Of a stretch of 64,000 bases of DNA, positions 22,818-34,540 are shown piece by piece. The DNA comes from Thiocapsa sp. (lineage in GTDB: Bacteria > Pseudomonadota > Gammaproteobacteria > Chromatiales > Chromatiaceae). The notes beneath the pieces were generated by a model. The model saw only the letters and a program-made list of their open reading frames with translations. It ran no database searches and had not been told where the DNA came from. Position 1 is the first letter of the stretch, and each line of letters begins with the position of its first letter. The position numbers and the translations under genes are program-made. The DNA is taken from the NCBI RefSeq assembly GCF_018399035.1, contig NZ_CP073760.1, positions 2,542,001 to 2,606,000 on the forward strand, in the 5' to 3' direction.

Positions 22818-24758
22818 ATGTCGAGACACCCTATTCAAAGAAGAGTCTTCGGCGCATTGATTATGGCGTCATTCTTATCACCTCGCCTCGGGCTGGCGAT
22901 GAGCGATGCCCATGTCCAACAGGCAGCCGGCATCCTCAACGAGATGATGGTCACGGCTCAATGGCCGAGCACCGATGGCCAGGCCGATCAGATCGACACA
23001 CTCAAGGATCAACTCTCGACGATTCCGAAACCACCACGCGGCGATCGCGCGAAGGCGCGCAACCTCAACGACGTGGGATTGGAACGATTCCGGGAGAACG
23101 ACTATTCGCAGGCCGTGAGCTACTTCCGGCAGGCACACGCCGCCGACGCCGGAGACATCGAGGTCGCTGCAAATCTCGGCATGGCATGCGTCCGTGCCGG
23201 CGACACGCAGTGCGCACTCAAGTCGCTCGGCCATGCCCTAACCCTCGCGCCGAATCGCACCGCCACCTGGGTCCCCCTCGCCGAAACCTTTGCACAAGCC
23301 GACCGTGGCGACCTTGCCGCCGCATCCTATGCGCTGGCCTACCGATTCTCGGTCAATCGAGAGAAGACACTGCAATTCCTGAACGGCATCATTGAAGGCG
23401 ATGACATCAACCTGGCGGTCGCCGCGCGGACCGCACTCGATCTACCCCTGGTCGCATCCACCAAGAATCAGATCGCAGGAGACACGGTGGGCGCAGCATC
23501 AAGCGCGTCCGAAAGCGGATTCGGATTGCTCCTGGCGCCGCCGCCCGCATCGCCGCAACCACTTGTCCAGGTCAACCCATCGGCAACAACCCCGGCGCTC
23601 ATTACCAGTGCGCCGCCGGCCGAGGAGCAACCCGGAATTCGGCTGCTTCAGACCTCCACACCTGCTCCGACGCCGAACCCGGCTCAAACCACGGCGAAAT
23701 CCGCAAACATGGACGATCAGGTCGAGGTCATCGCGCAGGGCATCGGGATCGATGCCGACGCGGCGCTACGCAACGCCTACAGCAACGCGATCCAACAGGC
23801 GCTCGGTCTCTATGTCGACGCCGAAACCCTGATCGAAAACGACCAGATCATCAAGGACCAGGTCCTCACGCATTCGCGCGGACTGATCAAGGAAGTCACC
23901 ACGGTCAGCGAAGGAGCGAGCGACGGACTGTTCAACGTCACGATCCGCGCCCGGGTTCTGCGCCAACCGCTTATGGAAAAAGTGAGCCCGATGCTTAAGG
24001 CGACCGCGAAAATCGACGGCACCAGCATGCATGCGGCGATCGTCACGGAACAACAGCAGACACAGGACGCAGCCGCCTTGTTTGCCGAAGCCATCAAACC
24101 GATGATTGGTCCGGGGTTGTTTGATTTTGACTTCGCGGGGCAACCGAAACTGGATGAGACCGATCAATCCAAACTCTTGGTGCCTGTGAAGCTTTCAATC
24201 AATCGTGATCGCTACAAGGTCGCCGAGAAAACGCTGCTTGATGTGCTCAATCAGATTGCAGTCGAAAAAGTTGATGTTTCGCATGTTGGCGCTTTGAGCA
24301 GGCCAGAAAATGCACTCGGGCATGACGGATTCAGAACTCTCAATGAGAAGCTCAACAACCAAGAATATGGGACTTTTTCAATTTCCTACGTGCAAACATT
24401 TGCAAGCACAAATCGTCAGTCCTGGAAATTTACGGGCTTTTTGGCTCCAGTTTTTTTAGATGATACAAAAGTATCGGGCGTCCTTGAAGTTAATTTGTTT
24501 GATTCCGGAGGAGAGCTCTTAGCGTTGGGGTCAAAGGGTTTAAGGGATCTAGATGATCAGGAAACCGGCAGGCGAATTCTCACTACATCAGTTCACGAAG
24601 GCCATGGTGATCTCAGGCATCTATTTATTTCTCCTGAAGTCCATGTCTTTAATGAAGGTTTTTTCTCCGAGGCCATTACCCTTGTTCCGATTAGCGTAGA
24701 TCCGAATATATTAAGTGCAATGAAGAGCGCTTCTATCGAGGTCAAGTGGGAGCAATGA
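22818..24758 (+). CDS. Exported TPR protein with FlgT/LPP20-like domain (island gene 2)
   Basis: A 646-residue protein. Signal peptide (1-28), TPR-like helical repeats (about 75-195; LNDVGLERFRENDYSQAVSYF, then ALKSLGHALTLAP), a Pro/Thr-rich linker (about 230-295), then a FlgT-like domain (about 297-395: VEVIAQGIGIDADAALRNAY...AHSRG-type THSRGLIKEV...GLFNVTIRARV). From there it parallels island gene 1 (ALFAEA, LLDVLNQIAVEK), so the two are paralogues with different N-termini. The last 180 codons are AT-rich. It follows gene 1 by 63 bases and is probably in the same operon. Function unknown. Confidence 0.7.
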   Translation: MSRHPIQRRVFGALIMASFLSPRLGLAMSDAHVQQAAGILNEMMVTAQWPSTDGQADQIDTLKDQLSTIPKPPRGDRAKARNLNDVGLERFRENDYSQAVSYFRQAHAADAGDIEVAANLGMACVRAGDTQCALKSLGHALTLAPNRTATWVPLAETFAQADRGDLAAASYALAYRFSVNREKTLQFLNGIIEGDDINLAVAARTALDLPLVASTKNQIAGDTVGAASSASESGFGLLLAPPPASPQPLVQVNPSATTPALITSAPPAEEQPGIRLLQTSTPAPTPNPAQTTAKSANMDDQVEVIAQGIGIDADAALRNAYSNAIQQALGLYVDAETLIENDQIIKDQVLTHSRGLIKEVTTVSEGASDGLFNVTIRARVLRQPLMEKVSPMLKATAKIDGTSMHAAIVTEQQQTQDAAALFAEAIKPMIGPGLFDFDFAGQPKLDETDQSKLLVPVKLSINRDRYKVAEKTLLDVLNQIAVEKVDVSHVGALSRPENALGHDGFRTLNEKLNNQEYGTFSISYVQTFASTNRQSWKFTGFLAPVFLDDTKVSGVLEVNLFDSGGELLALGSKGLRDLDDQETGRRILTTSVHEGHGDLRHLFISPEVHVFNEGFFSEAITLVPISVDPNILSAMKSASIEVKWEQ

Positions 24759-24877
24759 TGTTAAGGGGCAGCGAACCTTAACAGAGATCGCATAGAGAGG
24801 AACGGTGTCTGCGCCGATATTGCGTGAGAACGTATTCGGCGCACAATTGAACGGAAATCATCATCGGAGGATCAAAC

Positions 24878-26236
24878 ATGTCAAGGCTTGCGCATTATCT
24901 CACCATCTCAACCGCCTTATGCCTACTGGCATCACCCCTGCCGGCTCAGCCGCTTACTGCGGACGATTTCCTGCCCCCCGTGCAGGCCGAGACGGTCGAG
25001 CAAAAGCAGGCGCTGACCCAGGTGCAGGGGCCGGTTCAAGAGGTGCAGGACGCCGCGACTGGCAGCACCGTTGTACAGGCCGAGACGGCACAGGATGCCA
25101 TCAACACCGTCGCCAATCGGCGTGCGCCCGGCGCCGAGATGGTGCGCTTCGGTTCCGGTATCGGTTGGGTCGCTACCGGCATGGGCGGGTACGAGTTGAT
25201 GGAGAATCCGACCGCAACGCGGATCGCCAAGCGCGACGCCTATGTCCGGGCCTTCATGGACGCCAAACGGCACCTCGCCGAGAGTTTGACTGGATTGTCG
25301 TCAACCGGCCGTATGCAGGTGCTGGAGCAGATGGAGAGCGTGACCAGTGCCAAGGCGGATCTAACCAACTATGCGAGCACACAGGAAGAACAGCTCGAGC
25401 AGTCCGTGCAGATGTTGCTGCGCGGGTTCGTGGTCTATTCAGTCGAAGACAACACCGATGCACGGACTGTCTATGTGACCCTTGTCACCACGCCAAAGAC
25501 GCGAGGGCAGCTCAATCGGCCAACTCCGACCGGGCTGGAAGCCGCGACGATGCAGGATGGTCTGAATAAGGTGCTGGTGGAGATTCAGAATGGACTGGTG
25601 CCGCCCGTGGGTGGTCGTCTCATTCAGGTGCCCGCGACCGGCGAGATCGCCTTCGTCGGTTTCGGCTCGGATGTGGTTCGGACCAGCGACAACGCAATGC
25701 TCCAGGCCAAGCAGAGGCTGAACGCCGAGAAGATTGCCCAGATGCGGGCCGCAGATGCCTTGATCGGGATGCTGATCGGGGACGAGACATCCTGGAAGGG
25801 GAAGCTGGATAACTCGACCCAGAAGCTGATCGCTCAGTTCGAGCGCGACGACAGCGCCGGAGCCGATCCCTCGGCGCAACGCTTCGACCAGAAGCGCGAG
25901 TCCTTTCTGAATGTCCAGCGCTCGACCGAGCAATATCAGTCGATTCGCAGCGGCATTCTGCCCCCGGGCGTGGTGCGTAAGAGTTTCGCGAGTGCGGATA
26001 ACGGCGAGGTGTATGCGGTTGCCGTGTATGTCCCTTCCGCGAGCGATGCGGCGGCTCAGGCAGCCAAGGAGATGTCCGAGGCACGCTTGATCAAGACCCC
26101 GACAGCTGGCGGCAATGGCGGAGCGCCCGCGTCCGGGTTTGGATCAACCGCCCCGACGCTGGAGGATGTCCCGCGGCCGAGCGCCGAGGTTGGCCCCGGT
26201 CCGACCGGACAGATCAGCGATGATCGTAACCTTTAG
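24878..26236 (+). CDS. Exported LPP20/DUF6844-like protein (island gene 3)
   Basis: A 452-residue protein preceded by a perfect GGAGG at 7 bases. A signal peptide with an Ala-x-Ala-type end (SPLPAQP), a short coiled region, then a domain at about 80-215 with GSGIGWVATGMGGYELMENPTATRIAKRDAYVRAFMDAKRHLAE...MLLRGFVVYSVEDN...VYVTLVTTP, typical of LPP20-like secreted proteins. A second similar strand-helix unit (about 240-395) includes AFVGFGSDVV and EVYAVAVYVP. The C-terminus is low complexity (Gly/Pro/Ser). The match to DUF6844-type proteins is tentative. It precedes and overlaps gene 4. Confidence 0.65.
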   Translation: MSRLAHYLTISTALCLLASPLPAQPLTADDFLPPVQAETVEQKQALTQVQGPVQEVQDAATGSTVVQAETAQDAINTVANRRAPGAEMVRFGSGIGWVATGMGGYELMENPTATRIAKRDAYVRAFMDAKRHLAESLTGLSSTGRMQVLEQMESVTSAKADLTNYASTQEEQLEQSVQMLLRGFVVYSVEDNTDARTVYVTLVTTPKTRGQLNRPTPTGLEAATMQDGLNKVLVEIQNGLVPPVGGRLIQVPATGEIAFVGFGSDVVRTSDNAMLQAKQRLNAEKIAQMRAADALIGMLIGDETSWKGKLDNSTQKLIAQFERDDSAGADPSAQRFDQKRESFLNVQRSTEQYQSIRSGILPPGVVRKSFASADNGEVYAVAVYVPSASDAAAQAAKEMSEARLIKTPTAGGNGGAPASGFGSTAPTLEDVPRPSAEVGPGPTGQISDDRNL

Positions 26237-27197
26237 TCACCCGATGGGGCGCGAGGCCACCACCTCGGGCAGGCGTCGGGCGCGCGTGCACCCGCGCCTG
26301 ACGGCGCTGTTCTCGGCGGGCCTGATACTCCTGTTGGGGTCGGTTGGCCCAATGCCCGTGCAGTCCGCGCCGTTCGGCGCGGTGCTCGACACCTGGCTGG
26401 GCGCCTCCGGTATTCCAAGCGAGGTCGTTCGAGCCCTCCAAGCCCGTCGGCAAACCGACCCCGCCGCACAACACTGGATCGTCGTCCGCGACGGGCAGGT
26501 GTATAGCCTGGCCGCGCTGAGCGTCGATCCAGTCCGGCAGGGGGTGATCAAACAGGCCCAGCGTGGTCTTGCTGAGATGCGTGCGCGCCAGGGGCTGCTG
26601 CTCTATGCCGCGGGCGAGCATTTAGAGCGGCAGGGTTTCGCCAACCGTGAGGCAATCGCCAAGGCGCTCTCCGCGCTCGACAACCAAGCGAATGGACGCC
26701 TGTTGCCGGGTCTACAAAGCCGGGCAGGCGTGCTTGACGGGGGTGTCGTCGCCTTGGCATGGATTCCGGAGGATCGGATCATCGCCTCGCGCGAGCGTCC
26801 ACCCTCGTCGATGCAGTTCCTGCCTGCCTATTGCGACGCGATCTACCCCACGGCCCAAGCCCTGTATCTGGAGAAACGCTTTGCCGATGCCCTGAGCCTT
26901 TACAAGGAGATGCATGAACGCCAGTGCGCACAGCCACTCGCCTTCTTCCTCGACGCGGCCGAGTGCTTCCTTGCGCTCGATAAACCGCTCGACGCGCAGC
27001 GCATGGCCGACCATCTCCTGTCGAGCTTCACGTCATCGCTCGATTCCGGACAAGCCGAGCGCGCCGGCGATGTGCTTGATCGCGCGGGCGACGAGGATGG
27101 CGCACGCCATGCCTACGAGTTGGCCTTTGATCTTATCAACGGAACCGGCTCCGGCGACTGGCTACAACCGAGGACAGCGACGCAGCCACCTCGTTGA
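26220..27197 (+). CDS. Exported protein with TPR-like C-terminus (island gene 4)
   Basis: About 325 residues from the ATG at 26220, which overlaps the stop of gene 3 by 17 bases; the ATG at 26244 is an alternative. A long n-region precedes a signal/TM segment (LTALFSAGLILLLGSVGPMPVQSA). The mature part has a first domain with WIVVRDGQVYSLAALSVDPVR and KQAQRGLAEMRARQGLLLYAAG, and a C-terminal helical repeat region (YPTAQALYLEKRFADALSLYKEM...AECFLALDKPLDAQRMADHLL) typical of TPR. Tight coupling to gene 3 suggests a shared complex. Function unknown. Confidence 0.65.
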   Translation: MIVTFSHPMGREATTSGRRRARVHPRLTALFSAGLILLLGSVGPMPVQSAPFGAVLDTWLGASGIPSEVVRALQARRQTDPAAQHWIVVRDGQVYSLAALSVDPVRQGVIKQAQRGLAEMRARQGLLLYAAGEHLERQGFANREAIAKALSALDNQANGRLLPGLQSRAGVLDGGVVALAWIPEDRIIASRERPPSSMQFLPAYCDAIYPTAQALYLEKRFADALSLYKEMHERQCAQPLAFFLDAAECFLALDKPLDAQRMADHLLSSFTSSLDSGQAERAGDVLDRAGDEDGARHAYELAFDLINGTGSGDWLQPRTATQPPR

Positions 27198-27226
27198 TGG
27201 ATCGGCTGAACGTCGGAGGATAAGCG

Positions 27227-27559
27227 ATGGAAACGTTTATAGTGTCGTTGCTTGCGCTGTGCATGGTTGGCTGTAGCTCAATACAAACCAGCCGCTACGA
27301 GAACTATTCGCGGGATGGCGAAAACCGCGTAACAGCCACCGGCGAGGCTGCGAACAACGCCGCGTGGGTGCACTCATCCACCGCAACGCTGGGAAGCCGG
27401 CCCTTCGACTCGGGCTCCGGATACGGAGCAAGATCCAACGCAAATCAACGCAACGTACTGAGCGTGGGCACGAGGAATCTCTACGAGAGTGCCGTCCAGA
27501 CGACAAGCAGCGCACTGAGCACGGCAATCAACCAGTCGATTCGCGATGCCTTTCAATGA
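27227..27559 (+). CDS. Small lipoprotein (island gene 5)
   Basis: A 110-residue protein with a signal peptide ending in a lipobox-like CMVGC-SS, so it is probably lipidated at Cys17. The mature part is Ser/Asn/Thr-rich with no known domain; RVTATGEAANNAA resembles the short strand found in the other island proteins. A perfect GGAGG lies 7 bases upstream of the ATG, the same leader style as gene 3. It is the last gene of the island operon; a hairpin follows at 27572. Confidence 0.65.
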   Translation: METFIVSLLALCMVGCSSIQTSRYENYSRDGENRVTATGEAANNAAWVHSSTATLGSRPFDSGSGYGARSNANQRNVLSVGTRNLYESAVQTTSSALSTAINQSIRDAFQ

Positions 27560-27571
27560 TGAAAAGACTGT

Positions 27572-27591
27572 CTCGGCCAACATTGGCCGAG
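27572..27591 (+). terminator. Hairpin after the island operon
   Basis: CTCGGCCAA (27572-27580), a 2-base loop and TTGGCCGAG (27583-27591) form a perfect 9-pair stem 13 bases after the stop of the lipoprotein gene. No clear T-run follows, so termination strength is uncertain. Confidence 0.5.
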
Positions 27592-27665
27592 GCCCGAAGC
27601 GTTCGACAATGGGATGGGATCAGTTGAACCGCATTGAGATTGACTCGCAGACATGACATCCACGC

Positions 27666-28251
27666 CTGCGGCGGCAGCCGTTTCGACCGCGAGACCCGCG
27701 AAGTGCGCTATCAGGGACTCGATATCGGTGAAGTCCTGCGCCTGAGCGTCGACGAGGCGGTGGAGGTCTTTCACGCGCACCGAGCCATTCACCACCCGCT
27801 CGCCCTGCTCCGGGACGTCGGACTCGGCTATCTGCAGCTCGGTCAGCCCAGCCCCACGCTCTCCGGCGGCGAGGCCCAGCGCATCAAGCTGGTCACCGAG
27901 CTGACCAAGGCGCGATCGACATCGGGGGCGACGCCGGGGCAGAGACAGGGGCCCGAATCGATCAAGACCCAACGCCACGCCCGCCCGACCCTCTATGTCC
28001 TCGACGAACCGACCGTCGGCCTGCACATGGCCGACGTCGAACGCCTGCTCGGCGTCCTGCATCGGCTTGTCGATGCCGGTCACTCGGTCCTGGTCATCGA
28101 GCACAACCTCGATCTGATGGCCGAGGCCGACTGGATCATCGATCTGGGGCCGGAAGCCGGCGACGCGGGTGGTCGGATCGTCGCCGAAGGCACGCCCGAG
28201 AAGGTCGCGCAGGCCGGCGACTTCCCGACCGCTCAAGCACTGCGGAGCTGA
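27666..28251 (+). pseudogene. Duplicated 3' end of uvrA
   Basis: This segment repeats the last about 580 bases of the long uvrA (20188-20765) in direct orientation. It encodes CGGSRFDRETREVRYQG through the signature [10 protein letters not shown], the Walker B region and the final LDLMAEADWIIDLGPEA. Differences are scattered, roughly 5-7% of bases by eye, many synonymous. It has no own start context or Walker A, so it cannot be functional. It marks the right edge of the exported-protein island and is fused at its own right edge to a truncated nucleotidyltransferase gene. Confidence 0.9.
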
Positions 28252-28382
28252 TCGGCCGGCAGGAGCTTCGGCAGACCGGTTGCGCAGCCGCCAAGGAATG
28301 CCATCCGGCGCAGCAAATCGTCGCCGAGCGCCCGGGCGACCAGTTCAACCATCGCGCGATGCGTATCCGCAGCGCCGCTCAC
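28233..28382 (-). pseudogene. Truncated nucleotidyltransferase-like (AbiEii-type) gene, N-terminus only
   Basis: 49 codons from a GTG that overlaps the stop of the upstream HTH gene (GTGA). ELVARALGDDLLRRMAFLGGCATGL matches the start of a family of nucleotidyltransferase-like proteins that normally continue past GGCATGL into a metal-binding Asp motif. Here the frame diverges after GGCATGL and stops inside the duplicated uvrA segment. The catalytic part is missing, so any activity is lost. This is consistent with the island/uvrA duplication having truncated it. Confidence 0.65.
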
Positions 28383-28966
28383 GTGGTTTCCAGCATGGTG
28401 GCGAGCCTGTCGCGGGCGATGGCGCGCTCTCGCGGTTGTCCAAGCCGCAGCGCATCGAGCAGTGCGAACATTGCGTAGAGAGCCGGGTCGCCACGGACGG
28501 CCAGCGGGACGCTCTTGTACAGTGGGGAGACGCTCTGCCCGGTGACCTTGCCATGGGCATCGACCCAAACATAGGGTTTTTCGCCTGCACTGAAGACCTG
28601 ATCGGCCAGCACGGGGGCGGCAAACCCGGTGGGGATGCCGCGCGCGAGCGGACCTGGACGCACCGGAAACACCCAGCGCAGACAGTGCTCGCCGATCTCG
28701 AGCAACGCGCTCCGATTGACCCGTGGAAGACCGGAATGCCGGTCGCGCCGCGCCAAGCCGGCATCAAAGCTGCGACGCAGAGAGGCAGAGACCTCGGTCT
28801 TGCTGATGCCGATGGCGCCGGCCAATGCCCTGGCGGTGTAATGCTCGGCCAAGGCCACCGCTTCCAAGTCTGTTCCGGTGGCGTACTTCACCTCCAGCTC
28901 GGTTTCCCATCCCTCCCAATCGAAGGGCAGCTTGGTCGGCACCTGATCCGCATCCCACGCAAACAA
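28379..28966 (-). CDS. Winged-helix protein, partner of a lost nucleotidyltransferase
   Basis: A 195-residue protein. An N-terminal HTH (LEAVALAEHYTARALAGAIGISKTEVSASLRRSFDAGLA) is followed by LPRVNRSALLEIGEHCLRWVFPV, RGIPTGFAAPVL and LYAMFALLDALRLGQPRERAIA. These blocks belong to a conserved protein usually encoded just upstream of a nucleotidyltransferase, an arrangement like a toxin-antitoxin or AbiE-type pair. The partner is truncated here, so this gene is an orphan. The start is uncertain: TTG at 28966 is the only plausible initiator after the in-frame stop. A CusR-like operator lies directly upstream. Confidence 0.65.
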   Translation of the reverse strand: MFAWDADQVPTKLPFDWEGWETELEVKYATGTDLEAVALAEHYTARALAGAIGISKTEVSASLRRSFDAGLARRDRHSGLPRVNRSALLEIGEHCLRWVFPVRPGPLARGIPTGFAAPVLADQVFSAGEKPYVWVDAHGKVTGQSVSPLYKSVPLAVRGDPALYAMFALLDALRLGQPRERAIARDRLATMLETT

Positions 28967-28967
28967 G

Positions 28968-28983
28968 ATGAAAATTTTGTCAT
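28968..28983. promoter_or_regulatory. CusR-like operator upstream of the efflux operon
   Basis: ATGAA-6-GTCAT (28968-28983, spacer AATTTT) matches the CusR/CopR box layout ATGAC-6-GTCAT with one change. A better copy lies beside cusR at 39115-39130. It lies 272 bases upstream of the efflux adaptor and touches the start of the HTH gene, so either could be the target. Confidence 0.5.
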
Positions 28984-29024
28984 TGCCCTGTCAGCGTCCT
29001 GTCGGGTGACATCGGCGATCCTGC

Positions 29025-29109
29025 CCTAAACCGCGCCCGGTGCGGTAGGCGTCGTTTGTTGGATTGGCTTGGCCGCCAGCTCCGACAACTGTCGGAGCTG
29101 GCGGTTTAA
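29025..29109. repeat. Repeat variant with a perfect 14-pair hairpin
   Basis: The outer arms TAAACCGCGCC... and ...GCGGTTTAA belong to the module B family. The interior holds CCGCCAGCTCCGAC (29073-29086), loop AACT and GTCGGAGCTGGCGG (29091-29104), an exact 14-base inverted repeat not seen in other copies. It lies between the CusR-like box and the efflux adaptor. Confidence 0.75.
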
Positions 29110-29254
29110 TTGACTTTCTGCTCCACTTCATTCGAGCAAAGAACAGCAGGCCGAGCCGGTGCGACAAGATTCCGACACGAGGCGGTGTCTTCGTTGGGGA
29201 CGACGACCGGATGCGCTCGTCAGAATCGATTCGGCATCCCATCGAGACAAGGTT

Positions 29255-31042
29255 ATGCGAAGAACCCTGGCCTACTTCCCGATCCTGCTCGCGACCGTGC
29301 TGGCCGGCCTTGGCACGACCAATCTCTCGGCCCACGAAGGCCATGACCACGGTCCGCCGTTGCCGGCCCCGGTGACCGCGACCCTGGCGCCGCGGGTCAC
29401 CGCCGAGTCGGCGGATCTGGAGCTGGTTGCCGTACTCGAAGACGGGACACTGACGGTCTATCTGGATGAGTTTGCGACCAACCGCCCGATCGAGGACGCC
29501 GTCCTGCAGGTCGAGAGCGGGGCCTGGCAGGGCAACGCGGCCCACGAGGGCGACGGCGTCTACAGGCTCGATCCGGGTCCACTGGCGGAGCCGGGCCAAC
29601 ACGATCTGATCTTTGCGATCGAGTCGCCGACGCTGGCCGATCTGCTGTTGGGAACCCTGGTGGTATCGGACGCGCCAGACATCGATGCCCAGCCGGCCGC
29701 TGGATCGCCGGCCTGGTACGCATCCGTTCCGCTGCTGCAAGGGGCGGTCGTGCTGCTGGCGTTATGCAGTCTGGCCCTGCTGCTGTGGCGCGATCACCGG
29801 GACCGCCGCATTCCAGGCAAGCAATCAGATCCGAAGTCCCCGTCGAAGGGTTCAGCCTCCCCGAACACGGCAGCGATGATGCCGCTGGCGCTCCTCGCAA
29901 CGACGCTGCTGGCGCTGGACGCCGTCGGACCCGTCCGCGCCCACGAGGGACATGACCATGGCGCTCCGGACCCGGCCAGCGATCCGACCCCTGCGGCGGC
30001 ATCCGCCGCCGGGCAAGCCGCCGCGCGCTTGCCGGACGGGACCCTGTTCGTACCGAAACCGACCCAACGGCTGCTCGGTATCCGCACCGCCCGCGCCGAG
30101 CCCGGTGACTGGCCGGACACCTTCACTCTGTCCGGGCACGTGATCCCGGATCCGAACGCCAGTGCGCTGGTGCAGGCGCCGCTGCGGGGCCGCATCGAGC
30201 TGCCGGAGGAGGGTCTGCCGCTGCTCGGAGCGCCGATTCGCGAGGGCCAGGTGCTGGCCTATCTTGTCCCGATCCTGGACGCAGTGGACCGCACCGATCT
30301 ACAGGCGGAAGTGGCCGAGCTCGACGGGCGCATCGAGAACCTCGCCCGCAACCTGATCCGCCTACGCCAGCTCGGCGACAACGCCCCGCGCCAGGAGCTC
30401 GAGGAGACCGAGACCGAGCACACGAGCCTGACCGCCCGTCGCCGCGCCATCGCCGACAGCTTCAGCGTGCGGATGCCGCTGACCGCCGCGGTCGGCGGCG
30501 TGCTGGCCTTGCGCAACGCCTCGCCGGGCCAGATCGTGGCCGGCGGCGAGACCCTGTTCACGGTCGTGGACCCCAAGCGTCTGCTGGTGGAGGCCCTGCT
30601 TTACGACACCGATCATGCGACCCATTTCACCTCGGCCAGCGCCACGACCGCCGAGGGCCGCAACCTGCGCCTGACACCGCTCGGCAGCGGCTACGAGCTG
30701 CGCGGCCATGCCCTGCCGATTCAGTTCCGGATCGAGCCCGACCCGCCACTCGTGACGCCGGGAAGCCCGCGGCCATCCGACCAGCTCGTCGTGCGCCAAC
30801 CCCTGACGGTGGTCGCCACCATGTTCCACGGCAGCACGGGCCTGCGCATCCCGAGCGCCGCGGTCCAGCGCGGCCCGGACGGCGCCGAGCTGGTCTGGTT
30901 GCATGTCCAGCCCGAGCACTTCCGCCCGCAGCGCGTGCAGGTCCGGGCGTTGGGCGCCGGAGACAGCGTGGTGAGCGCCGGGCTCGCGGCCGGGGACCGG
31001 GTGGTCTCCGACGGCGCCGCGCTGCTCGGTCAGGTGCGCTGA
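29255..31042 (+). CDS. RND efflux periplasmic adaptor with extra N-terminal His-rich domain
   Basis: 595 residues from ATG 29255. The first part (1-155) has a signal peptide, HEGHDHG and a small beta domain; a TM helix follows (about 160-182). A second signal-like hydrophobic segment then starts at Met208 and is followed again by HEGHDHG. From about 245 a canonical membrane-fusion adaptor follows: lipoyl half-motifs (LVQAPLRGRIELPEEGLPLL... and VRMPLTAAVGGVLALRNASPGQIV), a coiled-coil hairpin (AEVAELDGRIENLARN...) and a C-terminal beta-barrel. It links the inner-membrane pump to an outer-membrane channel, which is not encoded nearby. Metal (Cu/Ag or Zn/Co) efflux is inferred. Confidence 0.88.
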   Translation: MRRTLAYFPILLATVLAGLGTTNLSAHEGHDHGPPLPAPVTATLAPRVTAESADLELVAVLEDGTLTVYLDEFATNRPIEDAVLQVESGAWQGNAAHEGDGVYRLDPGPLAEPGQHDLIFAIESPTLADLLLGTLVVSDAPDIDAQPAAGSPAWYASVPLLQGAVVLLALCSLALLLWRDHRDRRIPGKQSDPKSPSKGSASPNTAAMMPLALLATTLLALDAVGPVRAHEGHDHGAPDPASDPTPAAASAAGQAAARLPDGTLFVPKPTQRLLGIRTARAEPGDWPDTFTLSGHVIPDPNASALVQAPLRGRIELPEEGLPLLGAPIREGQVLAYLVPILDAVDRTDLQAEVAELDGRIENLARNLIRLRQLGDNAPRQELEETETEHTSLTARRRAIADSFSVRMPLTAAVGGVLALRNASPGQIVAGGETLFTVVDPKRLLVEALLYDTDHATHFTSASATTAEGRNLRLTPLGSGYELRGHALPIQFRIEPDPPLVTPGSPRPSDQLVVRQPLTVVATMFHGSTGLRIPSAAVQRGPDGAELVWLHVQPEHFRPQRVQVRALGAGDSVVSAGLAAGDRVVSDGAALLGQVR

Positions 31043-31051
31043 GGTCCGCCC

Positions 31052-34231
<3,180 letters not shown>

Positions 34232-34540
34232 GCAGGGTCACCGGAAAGCGGGGCCAGTCTGAAACCGCGGCAGCCTGTTGTCGCTCGCGCCCCGTCATCG
34301 GTCACTGGCGTCCGGGAACCGCAGCGCATGGAGTCGGCCACGGAGCGGCCACCCGCTGCTGATCCCAAAGGGGCCGTCGTCGTGCCCGAAGCGGCCGCAC
34401 GCAGACCGCTGCGTCACGAGCGGTTGCGGGATAGGCATCTCGGGGTTACGGCGAAAGAAGCCGTCACCCGCCGTCGTTGACTTCGCGTAGGTTGAGATCT
34501 TCTCCCGGGCCGATATCGCGCTGAGGAACCCCAAGCAGGG
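34232..34540. other. Junction region after the efflux pump, no gene seen
   Basis: The first about 20 bases after the pump stop (GGCAGGGTCACCGG) are shared with the sequence following the pump remnant at about 36925. The remainder has no recognisable product; frames present look like shadows or decayed sequence. It is likely the left edge of the toxin-antitoxin island. Confidence 0.4.

Noticed and set aside
21177..27559. Flagellar base (FlgT/FlgO/FlgP) locus
   Set aside because: Domain resemblance only. No other flagellar gene is in the window and the five-gene composition differs.
27634..28251. Independent short ABC ATPase gene
   Set aside because: No Walker A; the sequence is a near copy of the uvrA end.
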